Source of the DNA: Scenedesmus sp. ARA3
Taxonomy: Eukaryota > Chlorophyta > Chlorophyceae > Sphaeropleales > Scenedesmaceae
DNA: 64,000 nucleotides
Direction: 5' to 3'
Assembly: GCA_004335835.1 (NCBI GenBank)
Contig: RWJK01001062.1
Span: 1 to 64,000, forward strand
In this document: in pieces, positions 55,718 to 64,000 of the stretch
Numbering within the stretch: the first letter of the stretch is position 1
Layout of the letters: each line of letters begins with the position of its first letter
Program-made: the position numbers and the translations under genes
The notes under the pieces: model-generated
The model's database searches: none
What the model was told of the DNA's origin: nothing
Seen by the model: only the letters and a program-made list of their open reading frames with translations

Positions 55718-58700
55718 GCCGTCTTGGTGGGCTGCCCACCTGCTGAATGTTTGTTATCAGGAGCTGTGGGCACTGCTGCACATCGTGACGGCAGCCCGCT
55801 AACGGTTAGCGGCGGCAGCATTGCTTGACACGGTGTGCTTTATGGCTGCTTTGTGCCGCAGGTTTTGGTTCTAGAGGCGCTGGCCAAGGCGTTGACGCTG
55901 GTTGGAGGCGGCTAAACAGGCATGGCATTTGCCTGCATGTTTGCAGGGTGGCAAACACTGTACTGTGCTTTATGTGTTGTTTGCAGGTGCTGGAGCTGGA
56001 AGCGCTTTCAACAGCAACCACCTGATTGGGTGCGGCTACATAGGCATGTATTTTGCAACAGCGTTTGCGTGCTGCACGCCAGGGCCTGACAAATTGTGTA
56101 CCATTGCAACTTTGTGCCACAGGTTTTGGAGCTGGAAGCGCTGCCCAAGGTCGTGACGCTGATCGGGGGCGGCTATATAGGAATGGAGTTTGCAGGCATG
56201 TTTGCGCGGCTGGGCTGCGAGGTGCATGTTGTGGCACGCCAGAGCCTGCCCCTGGCTCCACGCTTTGACAAAGAGGTGCGGCATACACTGCAACGATCCA
56301 CCGTGGTTGAACCACGATTATTACTGTTGTGGTTTGCGGGCGCCAAACGCTGCCGTTGCTGGCGCCACGGGTAGACAAAGGCCACGGCTCGCCAAGCAAC
56401 AGGCGCTGCTGAATGTGTGTGCAGTTTGCATGCAGCAGTGCACCGCCTCTGCAGGCATCCACATGCGCTCATCACATGTGTGAGTGCTGACAACGTCACC
56501 TTCCTGCTTGCTACTTCTGCACAGCTGCAGGTTTGTGAGTTCGAATAAAGAATTCTTTATGGAGCAGTGCACCGCCTCAGCAGGCATCCACATGCACACA
56601 AAATTCACTTCACATGCGACAATGTACCCTGGGTACAGTGTGTAGCACGGAATACTGTAATTGCTGCTGCGCAGGTGTGTGAGTCCTTCAAGCAGCAGTG
56701 CACCGCCTCAGCAGGCATCCGCATGCAGACAACTATGACTTCACAGGCAACAGTGTGTACAATTCGTGCAACTGCTGCTGCGCAGGTGTGTGAGTTCTTT
56801 ATGGAGCAGTGCACCGCCTCAGCAGGCATCCACATGCACATGAACTGCAACCCCACCGACATCATCCGAGAGGCTGACGGCTCCCTCACAGTCAAGCTGG
56901 CGCCAGCAGAGAAGAAAGACGGCAGCAGCAGCAGCAGCAGCAGCAGTGGGTGTGGGGAGATCCGAGGCAATGAACAGGTGCTGCTGGCAGTTGGCAGGGC
57001 AGCCAAGACAAAAGGGCTGGGACTGGAGGAGGTGGGGGTGGAGATGGGTGAGTGCTGCTTGTTGAAAGTAACAATAGTAACATATGTTGGTAACAGTGTT
57101 AGTAACATATGGCAATATGGACATCAGGCAGGGCAGGCAAGACAAAAGGGCTGGGGTTTGAGGAGGTCGGGGTGGAGACGGGTGAGTAACACTTTTCAGT
57201 AGTAAAACAAATATGTTAGTAGCAGTGTTAGTAACAGATGAGGGTGCGTCACTTGGCGGTTAGCAATGTTACGTCACGCATTGCACTCACACCAGTCATT
57301 ACATCACTTCATCAATCTTGCTTTGATTCTTGTTGGCGGAAGGTTGCAAGGTAGTTGTTGGCCTGATGCACCTGGAATGTCATTCACGCCGCCTGTTCTG
57401 CACTGCTGCAGGCCCCAAGGGCAGCGTCAAGGTCGATGCACACTCCCGCACCAACATAATCAAAATATGTCACCAACACCCTCAAACCCCGCATCTGCAC
57501 TTCCTCTTTTGCACTGCTGCAGGCCCCAAGGGCAGCGTCAAGGTCGATGCACACTCCCGCACCAACGTGCCCAGCATCTGGGCAGTCGGCGATGTCACGT
57601 CGCGCATCGCCCTCACACCAGTTGCAAAGATGGAAGGGCAGGCAGTCGGCCTGAGCATTGCCACAGGACAGGAAGTGACTCCGAGCTATGAGGCCGTGCC
57701 CAGTGCCTGCTTCAGCTGGCCCTACGTTGCTACAGTGGTGAGTGGGGCGACTGCATGGCGTGGAGTGTGCAACCGGGTGTGGGGTGCACCATGCATGTAG
57801 AAAGGCCAGGCGGTCTGTACATGGTTGGCCTGAACATTGCTACAGGGCAGGTGGCACCGAGCTATGAGGCTGTGCTTAGTGCATGCTTCAGCTGGCCCTA
57901 GGTTGCCGTTGTGGTGAGTGTCGCAATCTGCAGTGTGCAGGCCAGTTGGTGGGATGTGCAGATCTAGACTTCGATGCAACAGCATGCGAGCGTGTGTATG
58001 TCAATCCACGCTGCGTGCACATGAAAGCCTGCTGTGTGCACATTATACAGGCAATGTATGATGCCCATCACGTCATGTTTGCATTGTACTGCAGGGCCTC
58101 ACTGAGGAAGAGGCCGCCAGCAAGGGCCTTGTTTTCAAAATCAGCCACACCTTCACTGCACTACCCAGACATGATCATGAATGCTTTGATGCGTTGCAAT
58201 GCAGGGCCTCACTGAGAGCAGGCTTTTCAGGTGTACTCCCATACCTTCAGCCACCTTCAATCTGTTGCGAGCACATATCAGCATTGTACCCATAAGTCAT
58301 GTTGGATTGCGCTGCAGGGCCTTACTGAGGAGGAAGCTGCCAAGAAAGGCCTCACCTTTAAAGTCTCCACCCACACCTTCAGCCCACTGCGCGCACATAT
58401 CCATACTTTTGCTTGGATTGCGCTGCAGGGCCTCACTGAAGAAGAAGCCGCCAAGAAACGCCTTTCTTTCGAAGTCTCCACCCACACCTTCAACCCACTG
58501 CCCGCATATCCACATGTTTCTGCTTATTATTATTGCGCTGCAGGGCCTCACTGAAGAAGAAGCCGCCAAGAAAGGCCTCTCTTTCGAAGTGTACTCCCAC
58601 ACCTTCAGCCCGCTGCGAGCTCACCTGGCTGCTCGAGCAAGCCCCAACAAGCCGCTGCAGCGCTGCTTTGTGAAGATGCTGACGGAACCAGGGGCAGGCA

Positions 58701-59364
58701 AGCTGCTAGGGCTGCATATGGTGGGAGAGGAGGCGCCAGAGATCATCCAGGTGATAAGATGTTGCAAATGAACACAGACGGTGTGTTGTGGCATAAGCTG
58801 CCAGTTTGGTCTTGTTGTTGTGGTGGTTTTTTGGTGGCAGCTGCAGCGCTGCTTTGTGAAGATGCTGACAGAACCTGAGAATGGCAGGCTGCCGGGGCTG
58901 CACATGTTGGGGGAGGAGGCACCAGATCTGATCTCTAGAGATCATCCAGGGATGGAAACGTTGTTGTGCACATATCAGCAAGGCCACTGGATTGGATACG
59001 TCTGGCAGTCACACCATGCAGTACGGCAGCCGCGTGTGCATTGGCTTGCTGAATGAAAAATTTGTGTACGCTGCTGCTGCTGCTGCTGCTGCTGCGCTGC
59101 TGCAGCGCGAAGCCCTGGCCCTGAAACTGGGCTCCCCAAAGCAGCAGCTGGACAGCCTCCTGGGCATCCACCATCCCTCTTATTGTGACCTTGCTGATCC
59201 TGCTGCTGCTGTTGCTGCTGCTGTTGGCATGCTGCAGGGCTTTGCATTGGCTCTCAAACTCGGCAGCACCAAGCAGCAGCTAGATAGCCTGGTGGGCATC
59301 CACCCCACCTCAGCAGAGGAGGTGTTGGGGCTCAAGGGGCCAGCAAGGAGCTACAGGGACGGCA

Positions 59365-59395
<31 letters not shown>

Positions 59396-59489
59396 TGGCA
59401 AACAGGAGCCGGCTGCTGACCACGGACAGAACGAAAATGGTGCAGGCAAGGCAGAAAGCGGCAAGGCTGAGGCTAGCCGCGCAGCTTGA
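52308..59489 (+). CDS. GSR: Glutathione reductase, plant type, probably plastid-targeted
   Basis: NADPH-dependent flavoenzyme reducing glutathione disulfide in the ascorbate-glutathione cycle. Eleven exons join in phase: to 52545, 52913-53116, 53385-53544, 54545-54649, 54942-55020, 55426-55509, 56123-56275, 56786-57047, 57523-57737, 58544-58750, 59238-59489. With the ATG at 52353 this gives 637 residues; an in-frame ATG at 52308 gives 652. A basic, Ala/Thr-rich leader of about 100 residues precedes [17 protein letters not shown] (FAD), suggesting a transit peptide. The redox motif [18 protein letters not shown] (Cys codons 53459 and 53474) matches plant and algal enzymes. [24 protein letters not shown] (NADPH) with Arg in [31 protein letters not shown] (FAD) and [10 protein letters not shown] (catalytic His at 59301) follow in the usual order. 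Unusual: a Ser-rich insert in exon 8 and a C-terminal poly-Gln plus acidic tail of about 55 residues. Confidence 0.95.
53221..53775 (+). repeat. Partial copies flanking the redox-disulfide exon 53385-53544
   Basis: Upstream at 53221 a copy of the exon start reads [20 protein letters not shown] and then loses the motif. Downstream at about 53590-53672 and 53707-53775 copies of the 3' part read [16 protein letters not shown] and [12 protein letters not shown]. The first keeps one of the two active-site cysteines, the second neither. Both end at donor-like GGGTGAG or AGGTGGG. Confidence 0.93.
54108..54765 (+). repeat. Partial copies flanking exon 54545-54649
   Basis: Upstream copies of the exon start ([16 protein letters not shown]) begin at about 54133, 54295 and 54411, each preceded by a CTG-rich tract. 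A downstream copy of its end ([16 protein letters not shown]) lies at 54718-54766. Confidence 0.93.
55095..55635 (+). repeat. Single copies of the ends of exons 54942-55020 and 55426-55509
   Basis: ELDGRSIT with GTGAGAGC at 55100-55130 copies the end of exon 5. [17 protein letters not shown] with GTAATG at 55584-55640 copies the end of exon 6. Both lie downstream of their intact exon. A CAG run at 55676-55715 follows. Confidence 0.9.
55862..56100 (+). repeat. Two upstream copies of the NADPH-motif exon 56123-56275
   Basis: CCGCAG|GTTTTGGTTCTAGAG at 55862 and GCAG|GTGCTGGAGCTGGAAG at 55987 copy the exon start [20 protein letters not shown]. Both have in-frame stops or lost glycines (GG then TAA in the first), so they cannot replace the intact NADPH-binding exon. 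Confidence 0.9.
56410..56785 (+). repeat. Three upstream and one downstream copies of exon 56786-57047
   Basis: CTASAGIHM with preceding MEQ or KQQ codons occurs at about 56440, 56565 and 56692 before the intact exon start [17 protein letters not shown]. Two copies retain a GCAG acceptor before GTGTGTGAG. The exon end ([13 protein letters not shown]) is copied downstream at about 57131-57182. Confidence 0.92.
57411..57915 (+). repeat. Partial copies flanking exon 57523-57737
   Basis: [15 protein letters not shown] is copied upstream at 57411, 112 bases before the intact exon and almost identical. The exon end ([20 protein letters not shown]) is copied downstream at about 57802-57913 with a TAG in place of the TAC codon. 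Confidence 0.93.
58094..58955 (+). repeat. Four upstream and one downstream copies of exon 58544-58750
   Basis: GCAG|GGCCTCACTGA starts copies at 58097, 58204, 58317 and 58430 before the intact exon at 58544; spacings of about 107-114 bases show a tandem array. They read [17 protein letters not shown] or close variants. The second has a large deletion. Downstream at 58843-58950 the exon end is copied ([20 protein letters not shown]). Confidence 0.95.
59096..59237 (+). repeat. Upstream copy of the terminal glutathione reductase exon
   Basis: [20 protein letters not shown] followed by HHPSYCD copies [26 protein letters not shown]. The catalytic HP-x-x-AEE is destroyed in the copy. Confidence 0.9.
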
Positions 59490-59584
59490 TAGGTGCAGGA
59501 CATGCTGATGTGGCTCAGGGAAGAGCGGGCAATACTTGAAAAACTTCATGGGTGCCTTGCTGTTCTTGGTGCGGTGATGGGATG

Positions 59585-59589
59585 TGTAA
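59585..59589 (+). terminator. Candidate polyadenylation signal TGTAA of the glutathione reductase gene
   Basis: TGTAA, the usual green-algal polyadenylation signal, occurs about 95 bases after the stop codon. Assignment rests on motif and distance only. Confidence 0.45.
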
Positions 59590-60193
59590 CTGTGTTGCAG
59601 CTGTGGGTCTGGGCATTCTGTTCAACCTGTTGTGGCTCATACCTGCGGAGCTTATGTGCCACAACGTTCTGGCACGTTGTGGCACGTTCGTGCCGGGGCG
59701 TGGTTATGTCACATATGGGGGGGGTGCGCGGACGTAAACGGCACAGGGCAGCTCGGTCACATTGCGCCAGGACCCACAAGCAACTACCCTTATCCAAGAT
59801 GGTGACAGGAAGCACATGTAACTATCCTCTCTCATTGCTCAACACGGTACGGAGATCGGTTTGGGCGTTACCAGTTACCAGTTACCAGTTACCAAAGTAG
59901 GGCCACAAGCCCACCCACAAAGGAGCCAGACAAGGCTCATGGGGTCCAGAAAGCACAAAACAGAAACACAGACACTAAGCGTCGGAGACCTCAACAAGCT
60001 CAGAGTACTCAGTCTCTGAAGCACTAGACTCAGCCGGAAGAAAACCAATCATCTCAGGATCGTTCCGAATCAAAAAGCAGTGATGTATGAAGGCAGCAAC
60101 TCTGCTCTGTCTCTGCTGCATGAAGTCAGCCAAGCTACGACCACCAGGGCTCACAACATTGCCGGAGCCGTTCCAGTGCCCAAAATGTGTACA

Positions 60194-60215
60194 CATTACA
60201 TTACATTACATTACA
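60194..60215 (-). terminator. Tandem array of TGTAA motifs (minus strand)
   Basis: The plus strand has CATTA repeated four times followed by CA. On the minus strand this reads TGTAATGTAATGTAATGTAA, four overlapping copies of the algal polyadenylation signal, about 360 bases downstream of the OAS-like stop codon. It is either a functional array or a coincidental pentanucleotide microsatellite. Confidence 0.4.
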
Positions 60216-60576
60216 TGCTCCACTCAACGAGGAGTGGGAACCCCAGTCAGGAGCCAACGAGAGGCTCATAGGGGGAGGAAACATCGAAGAACAAACCATC
60301 ATCGTCCAAACCGTCAGACACGATTTTGACACAGCGTCCAAGGTCCACCTCAAGCAGACCACCATTAAACAAGAGGCAAGATGAGCACACAAAACGCCTC
60401 CTGCCCAATGTGATGTGCCGCAGGGCACCACTCCCATTCCACAGCTTTCTCCTAATGCAACACTCACGCTTGTGATCAATCACAATGCGGCGGCACTACA
60501 AGCTGCCATGCATCATAAAAATGTGCAGATGCAGCCAGAGCCAGCAGACCCCTGGACCGCTGAGACCATGCTCAGA

Positions 60577-62087
60577 CTATGCGCAGTTGGTGGCAGCTCC
60601 CGTCTCCTTTAACACAGCAGCCAGAAAGTTTGGCTGGTCATAGTCCAGCCACCGAACGTTCAGCACGCCCTTTGCTGCCACACCTCCCCATGTGTCCGTC
60701 TGCAGCTGCATCCACAGCATGGGGGACACAACGCACACGTCGCTCCACATCACATGCGCCTTGTCACCGCGCGTAACTGGAATTACGCCAGCAAACACGT
60801 TGCGCAGGGGATCTACAGGGTGCAGCACTGTCAGCGGCGCAAACAGGCCCTTTGCAGGATGTATATGTGAACCCTTGTTATGGCCGCTGTATGCAACCAT
60901 GCGCCATAGCTGCCGCAGGTCCTCTGCCTGCTGCTTGCTGTAGCTCACAGCTCCGCCACTTAGCACTCTTTTCAGCATGCCCTGAAACCAGCCACCACGT
61001 GCATCTGCAGCTGGTGCTGTCAGCTCCATCGGCATAACAGGATCAAGGTAAGGCATGGGGCTCACTGCTGCTGCTGCCCACTCCCCAGCCAGCTGCAGGG
61101 ACTCGTGGAACAGATCCAGCACATAGCGACCTTTTAACTGCCGCTTCCAGTGGCGGTGCAGCGTGTGAGGGCCAGACTTTATGTTGAAGCGCTGAGCTGC
61201 ATGCAGCACGAGCAGCTCCAGACCCAAGTCGCTCAGCTCCTTCAATGCAGGCTGGCGCGGCTGCAGTCCCTTGCGCACCCAAGCCTTCATCAGCCGCATA
61301 GTGCTGCTGATCACCCGCTTATGCACGCCACCGCGCTGCGCTGCTGCTGCTGTCGCCTGCTGCATGAACTCTGCTGTCGCCTCAACGAGCCACACGCTGC
61401 GCATTGCTGCAGGCTGCACCGCTGTTGCAGGGCAGGCAGCAGCAACCTCAGCCAGCTGCAGCACTGGCGCTAGCACAGCCCTGCCCTGAAACTGACCTGC
61501 AGCCTCCCCTGGCTCAGGAGTAACGCCCCATTCTGCTGCTGCTTGCAGTCCTGCACCTGCCGCGAAGTTAGGTGCAAGCTGCACATCCATCTGCAGCTCA
61601 AACAGCTGTCCCTCAGACTGTGGGACCTGGCCCTGCACTGTGATGCTGACTGCAGCACTTCTCACACAAGGCTCACCCACTAGCTGAACCTTGCAGCAAC
61701 TACTAGTATTACCAAGCTGCTGTGCCAGCAGCTGCTGCAGCTGCGGCAGCAGCTGCTGCATCCAGCTGCCTTCCTGCAGGCAGGTATCTGGGTTGCACAG
61801 GTCAATGGTTATGCCTGCTGCACTCGGCAGGTTGACAAAAGCCACCAGCTGCACGCCTTCTGGCCCCTGCATTGACACTACCTGGCCTGCTGACCCCACC
61901 ACTGCCACTCTGTCAATGCTGACCGGCTAGCCAGCCAGCTGAAATGGAGCCTTACCGCTGCTGCTGCTGCTGCCGTGCAGCAGAGTCTGCTTCACTGTGT
62001 CAATCGCCCTGTGCTTTGCACCCAGCTCGGGCTGCAGCCGCAGCTGCAGCTCAAGCAGGCTATAGCTGGCTAGCTTCCAGCAGCTGC
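60577..62087 (-). CDS. 2'-5'-oligoadenylate synthetase-like nucleotidyltransferase, probably catalytically degenerate
   Basis: Exons 62087-61956 and 61886-60577 join in phase (SSSSSG|QVVSM); earlier exons are not found. The first ends AIDTVKQTLLHGSSSSSG and the second begins QVVSMQGPEGVQLVAFVNLP, which together resemble the OAS nucleotide-binding GGS...DxDLVVF region. The two catalytic aspartates, however, align with EGVQL, so they appear lost. A later FELQMDVQLAP may match the third-carboxylate strand. The C-terminal half resembles the OAS1_C helical domain: STMRLMKAWVRKGLQ, ALKELSDLGLELLVLHAAQ (compare SYALELLTVYAWE) and TVLHPVDPLRNVFAG (compare ILDPADPTNN). No signal peptide or repeats. 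A pseudoenzyme or another polymerase-beta-fold family (poly(A) polymerase or CD-NTase-like) are the alternatives. The stop is at 60577-60579. Confidence 0.58.
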
Positions 62088-64000
62088 CTGAACCTCAAGG
62101 GGTTGCTTCTGAGGGTGACGGCAGCATCTGACGGTGCTGGCCAGCATGGCGGCTCTTGCTGGGCAAGAGTGGCCCCAGCAGGCTGCGATGAGTGCATCAG
62201 CGGGAGGCAGGCATACACAGCAGGGTGAGGTACCGGCAGACGCCCTGCATCCAGCATCTGCTACTCTAAAATTCTGCCTTGCAGCCAATGCACTGCTGGG
62301 ATAGCATGGCACACCCACAGCGCAGGCCAGTGGGCGGTGTTGGACCAGTACCATGCCGCAGGAGTGGGTATGATTGCGATTGATTGGGGTGGAACTGGTA
62401 TCAATATTGTAAGAGCGTACTCCACTGACAAAGCATGGGGAATCATGTCATGGCCTGATGCCAACGTCTACCCAGCCCAGATTTTGGTTGAATCAAAACA
62501 GCCGCAGGCCTCTGCTGGTGCTGGTGCTGGTGCTGGAGCTGGTGCTGCTGGTGCTGGTGCTGGTGCAGCTGCTGCTGCTGTGTTACGTGCGCTGCAACGC
62601 TGTAGGGCTGCCGAAAGCCAGCTGGCGCTGCATACACGGCACCCAAACAGCCACAACTCATGTCGCAGTGCGACTAGGTGCTGGATCCACTTTGTAAGTC
62701 AAGTAAGTTCAATGCTTACCATTCCCTGGCTAAGGCTGGGAGGCAGCAAGCCCGCATCTGCCAGCTCCTGCAACATGGAATTACTCTCCTGTGCCTCTGA
62801 TGCCGTGCAGGCCCCGCCCCTCCACGTGACGCCCATGAGACTGCGGACACACGCAGCGCTGCTGGTGCTGGCTCCAGGGCTGATGGCTGAGCTTGCGTTG
62901 CCCATCCTGCACACTGTGCTGGCAGCACACAGTGCGCAGGTAAAAGACCTGTGATGAGTGGTTGTGGCGCACACCTGCAGCTTTGCAAGAGCAGCAGGGA
63001 GGTCATCAGGCAAGCAATGTGTGCGCATCTAGCAGTGCAGTGCCGGTGAGGTATCAACCAGGCAGCCATTTCCTTCAGCAGGGGTCCACAACTGAGCTGC
63101 ATGAAGCTGTTGCTACCCTTCAACTGCCCCTGTGCAGGTGCTGGCATTGGTGGCCAGCAAATGTTTGAACTGGGCGGAGGAAAAAAAACGGTGTGCTAAG
63201 CAGTTGGGCTGATCTAACAGTTTGGCCGTTGAATATACCTCCGTTTATGGTGGGTTTCGCGTGGAGTGCTGTAGAAAGTGCAGCGCTGCGATTGTGGCAC
63301 GAAGTGACCTGCAGGCGCTTGCCGGGCGAATTGGACGCCTAATGATCAATCTGAGTTATAGACTGCATTGATCTGGTTGGAGGGACGCGTACGAACTTCA
63401 GCGCCTTTACAAAGTAGCTGAGTTGCCCGGCACAGATAAGGGCTTTTGCAGAAGTAGCCGCACAAAGGTGCTTGAAATCAACTCAGACGTGACGACAAGA
63501 ATAAAAAGGGCGGATAGATGCACTTGCACCTGTACAGCGCCCCTGCTGTGGATATTAGGGTTTTGATGCTTGCGCGAGCATGCTGCACCCTGCTGCAGTG
63601 CACCCAGCGTTGATCGCGATCAAGTAGTCGTCAGCAATAGCGTCCGCGCTGTGAACAGCATCCACATCAGCTGATGATGTTGTGTGCAATTCGCTGATTT
63701 AAGGCTGAACAGCATCTGCGGCAGAGCACCAGAATGCTGCACATCAACGACGACAACAGGCTGTTGCACTGCCACTGCTCTGCAGCACAGTATGGTCTAG
63801 TGTCATGGTTGACCAAGTCCCTGCTGAACCTGCGGCGCGCACACAACTTGTGCACATCAAGCAGCATGCCACCACTAAAACACGTTTTCCTCAACATGCA
63901 TATGCAGTGGCTGCAGCACAGATCTCAACAAGCTCAAGGACAATTGTCGTTCACTACAGAAGGCTGCCAGCCTGCGCACACAGCGCACACACAAACGCTA
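62088..64000. other. Unassigned; possible exons around 62.4-63.0 kb
   Basis: The upstream exons of the OAS-like gene should lie here on the minus strand. A segment at 62811-62940 is bounded by splice-like sites on the plus strand (GTGCAG|GCC ... GCGCAG|GTAAAA, reading LRTHAALLVLAPGLMAELAL) but also reads through on the minus strand (donor GTAAGC near 62718), so strand is undecided. A GCTGGT-type repeat encoding Gly/Ala runs lies at 62514-62575. From 63.2 kb on I see nothing. Confidence 0.35.

Larger units (their letters stand above)
59490..60576. other. Convergent intergenic region with possible minus-strand remnant frames
   Basis: Two minus-strand frames have normal protein composition but no recognised domain: 60483-60250 (WNGSGALRHITLGRRRFVCS ... 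SSPYEPLVGS) and 60196-59975 (GRSLADFMQQRQSRVAAFIH ... ETEYSELVEVSDA). They could be exons of a small gene, the end of an interspersed element, or 3' sequence of the OAS-like gene. Four GTTACCA heptamers lie in tandem at 59867-59894, and a TGTAA array (minus sense) at 60194-60215. Confidence 0.35.

Noticed and set aside
61887..61955. Initiation of the OAS-like protein at the upstream edge of its large open frame (about 61908)
   Set aside because: There is no ATG there; the codon is GTG. Joining exon 62087-61956 to 61886 preserves phase and a better family match, so the 61887-61955 stretch is taken as intron.

Overview
The window is eukaryotic nuclear DNA, most probably from a green alga (Chlorophyta). 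The support is spliced genes with GT-AG introns and many exons, very GC-rich coding sequence full of GCN/CAG-type triplet runs (poly-Ala, poly-Gln, poly-Ser), a plant-type glutathione reductase, a plant-type phosphatidylinositol 4-kinase alpha, and TGTAA candidate polyadenylation signals. A Sphaeropleales/Scenedesmaceae-like alga is a guess from texture only. There is one 144-base assembly gap (10316-10459).

Layout. 1-2.4 kb: no gene recognised. 2.4-5.9 kb (minus): Ser/Thr protein kinase with a long low-complexity C-terminus. 9.4-12.7 kb (minus): multi-pass membrane protein of unknown family, possibly plastid-targeted. 12.7-14 kb: divergent intergenic region. About 14-36.5 kb (plus): a very large PI4K-alpha gene; 28 exons from 15062 to the stop at 36482 join with matching phase into 2,437 codons plus stop, and further 5' exons lie upstream. 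38.2-39.4 kb (plus): Gln/Ala-rich uncharacterised protein. 39.5-44 kb: weak gene candidates on both strands. 44.5-45.1 kb: hAT-like non-autonomous DNA transposon with terminal inverted repeats and target duplication. 45.2-48.65 kb (plus): leucine-rich-repeat-like protein. 50.5-51.9 kb (plus): GNAT acetyltransferase. 52.3-59.5 kb (plus): glutathione reductase in 11 exons, phase-consistent over 637 codons. 60.6-62.1 kb (minus): protein resembling 2'-5'-oligoadenylate synthetase whose first catalytic acidic motif appears lost. 62.1-64 kb: nothing firm.

The main observation is that the introns of the PI4K-alpha, glutathione reductase, GNAT and membrane-protein genes are filled with truncated tandem copies ('echoes') of their neighbouring exons. 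They follow a polarity rule: copies of an exon's 5' part with its splice acceptor lie upstream of the intact exon, and copies of its 3' part with its splice donor lie downstream. Only one copy per set joins in frame with both neighbours. The kinase, LRR and OAS-like genes show no such copies, so the process is patchy. Introns often end in pure CTG runs reading straight into the CAG acceptor, which may drive the duplications.

The genes are functionally unrelated housekeeping or regulatory genes, as expected for a nuclear chromosome: phosphoinositide synthesis at the plasma membrane, glutathione redox cycling, protein phosphorylation and acetylation. No operon, CRISPR array, tRNA or rRNA was seen.
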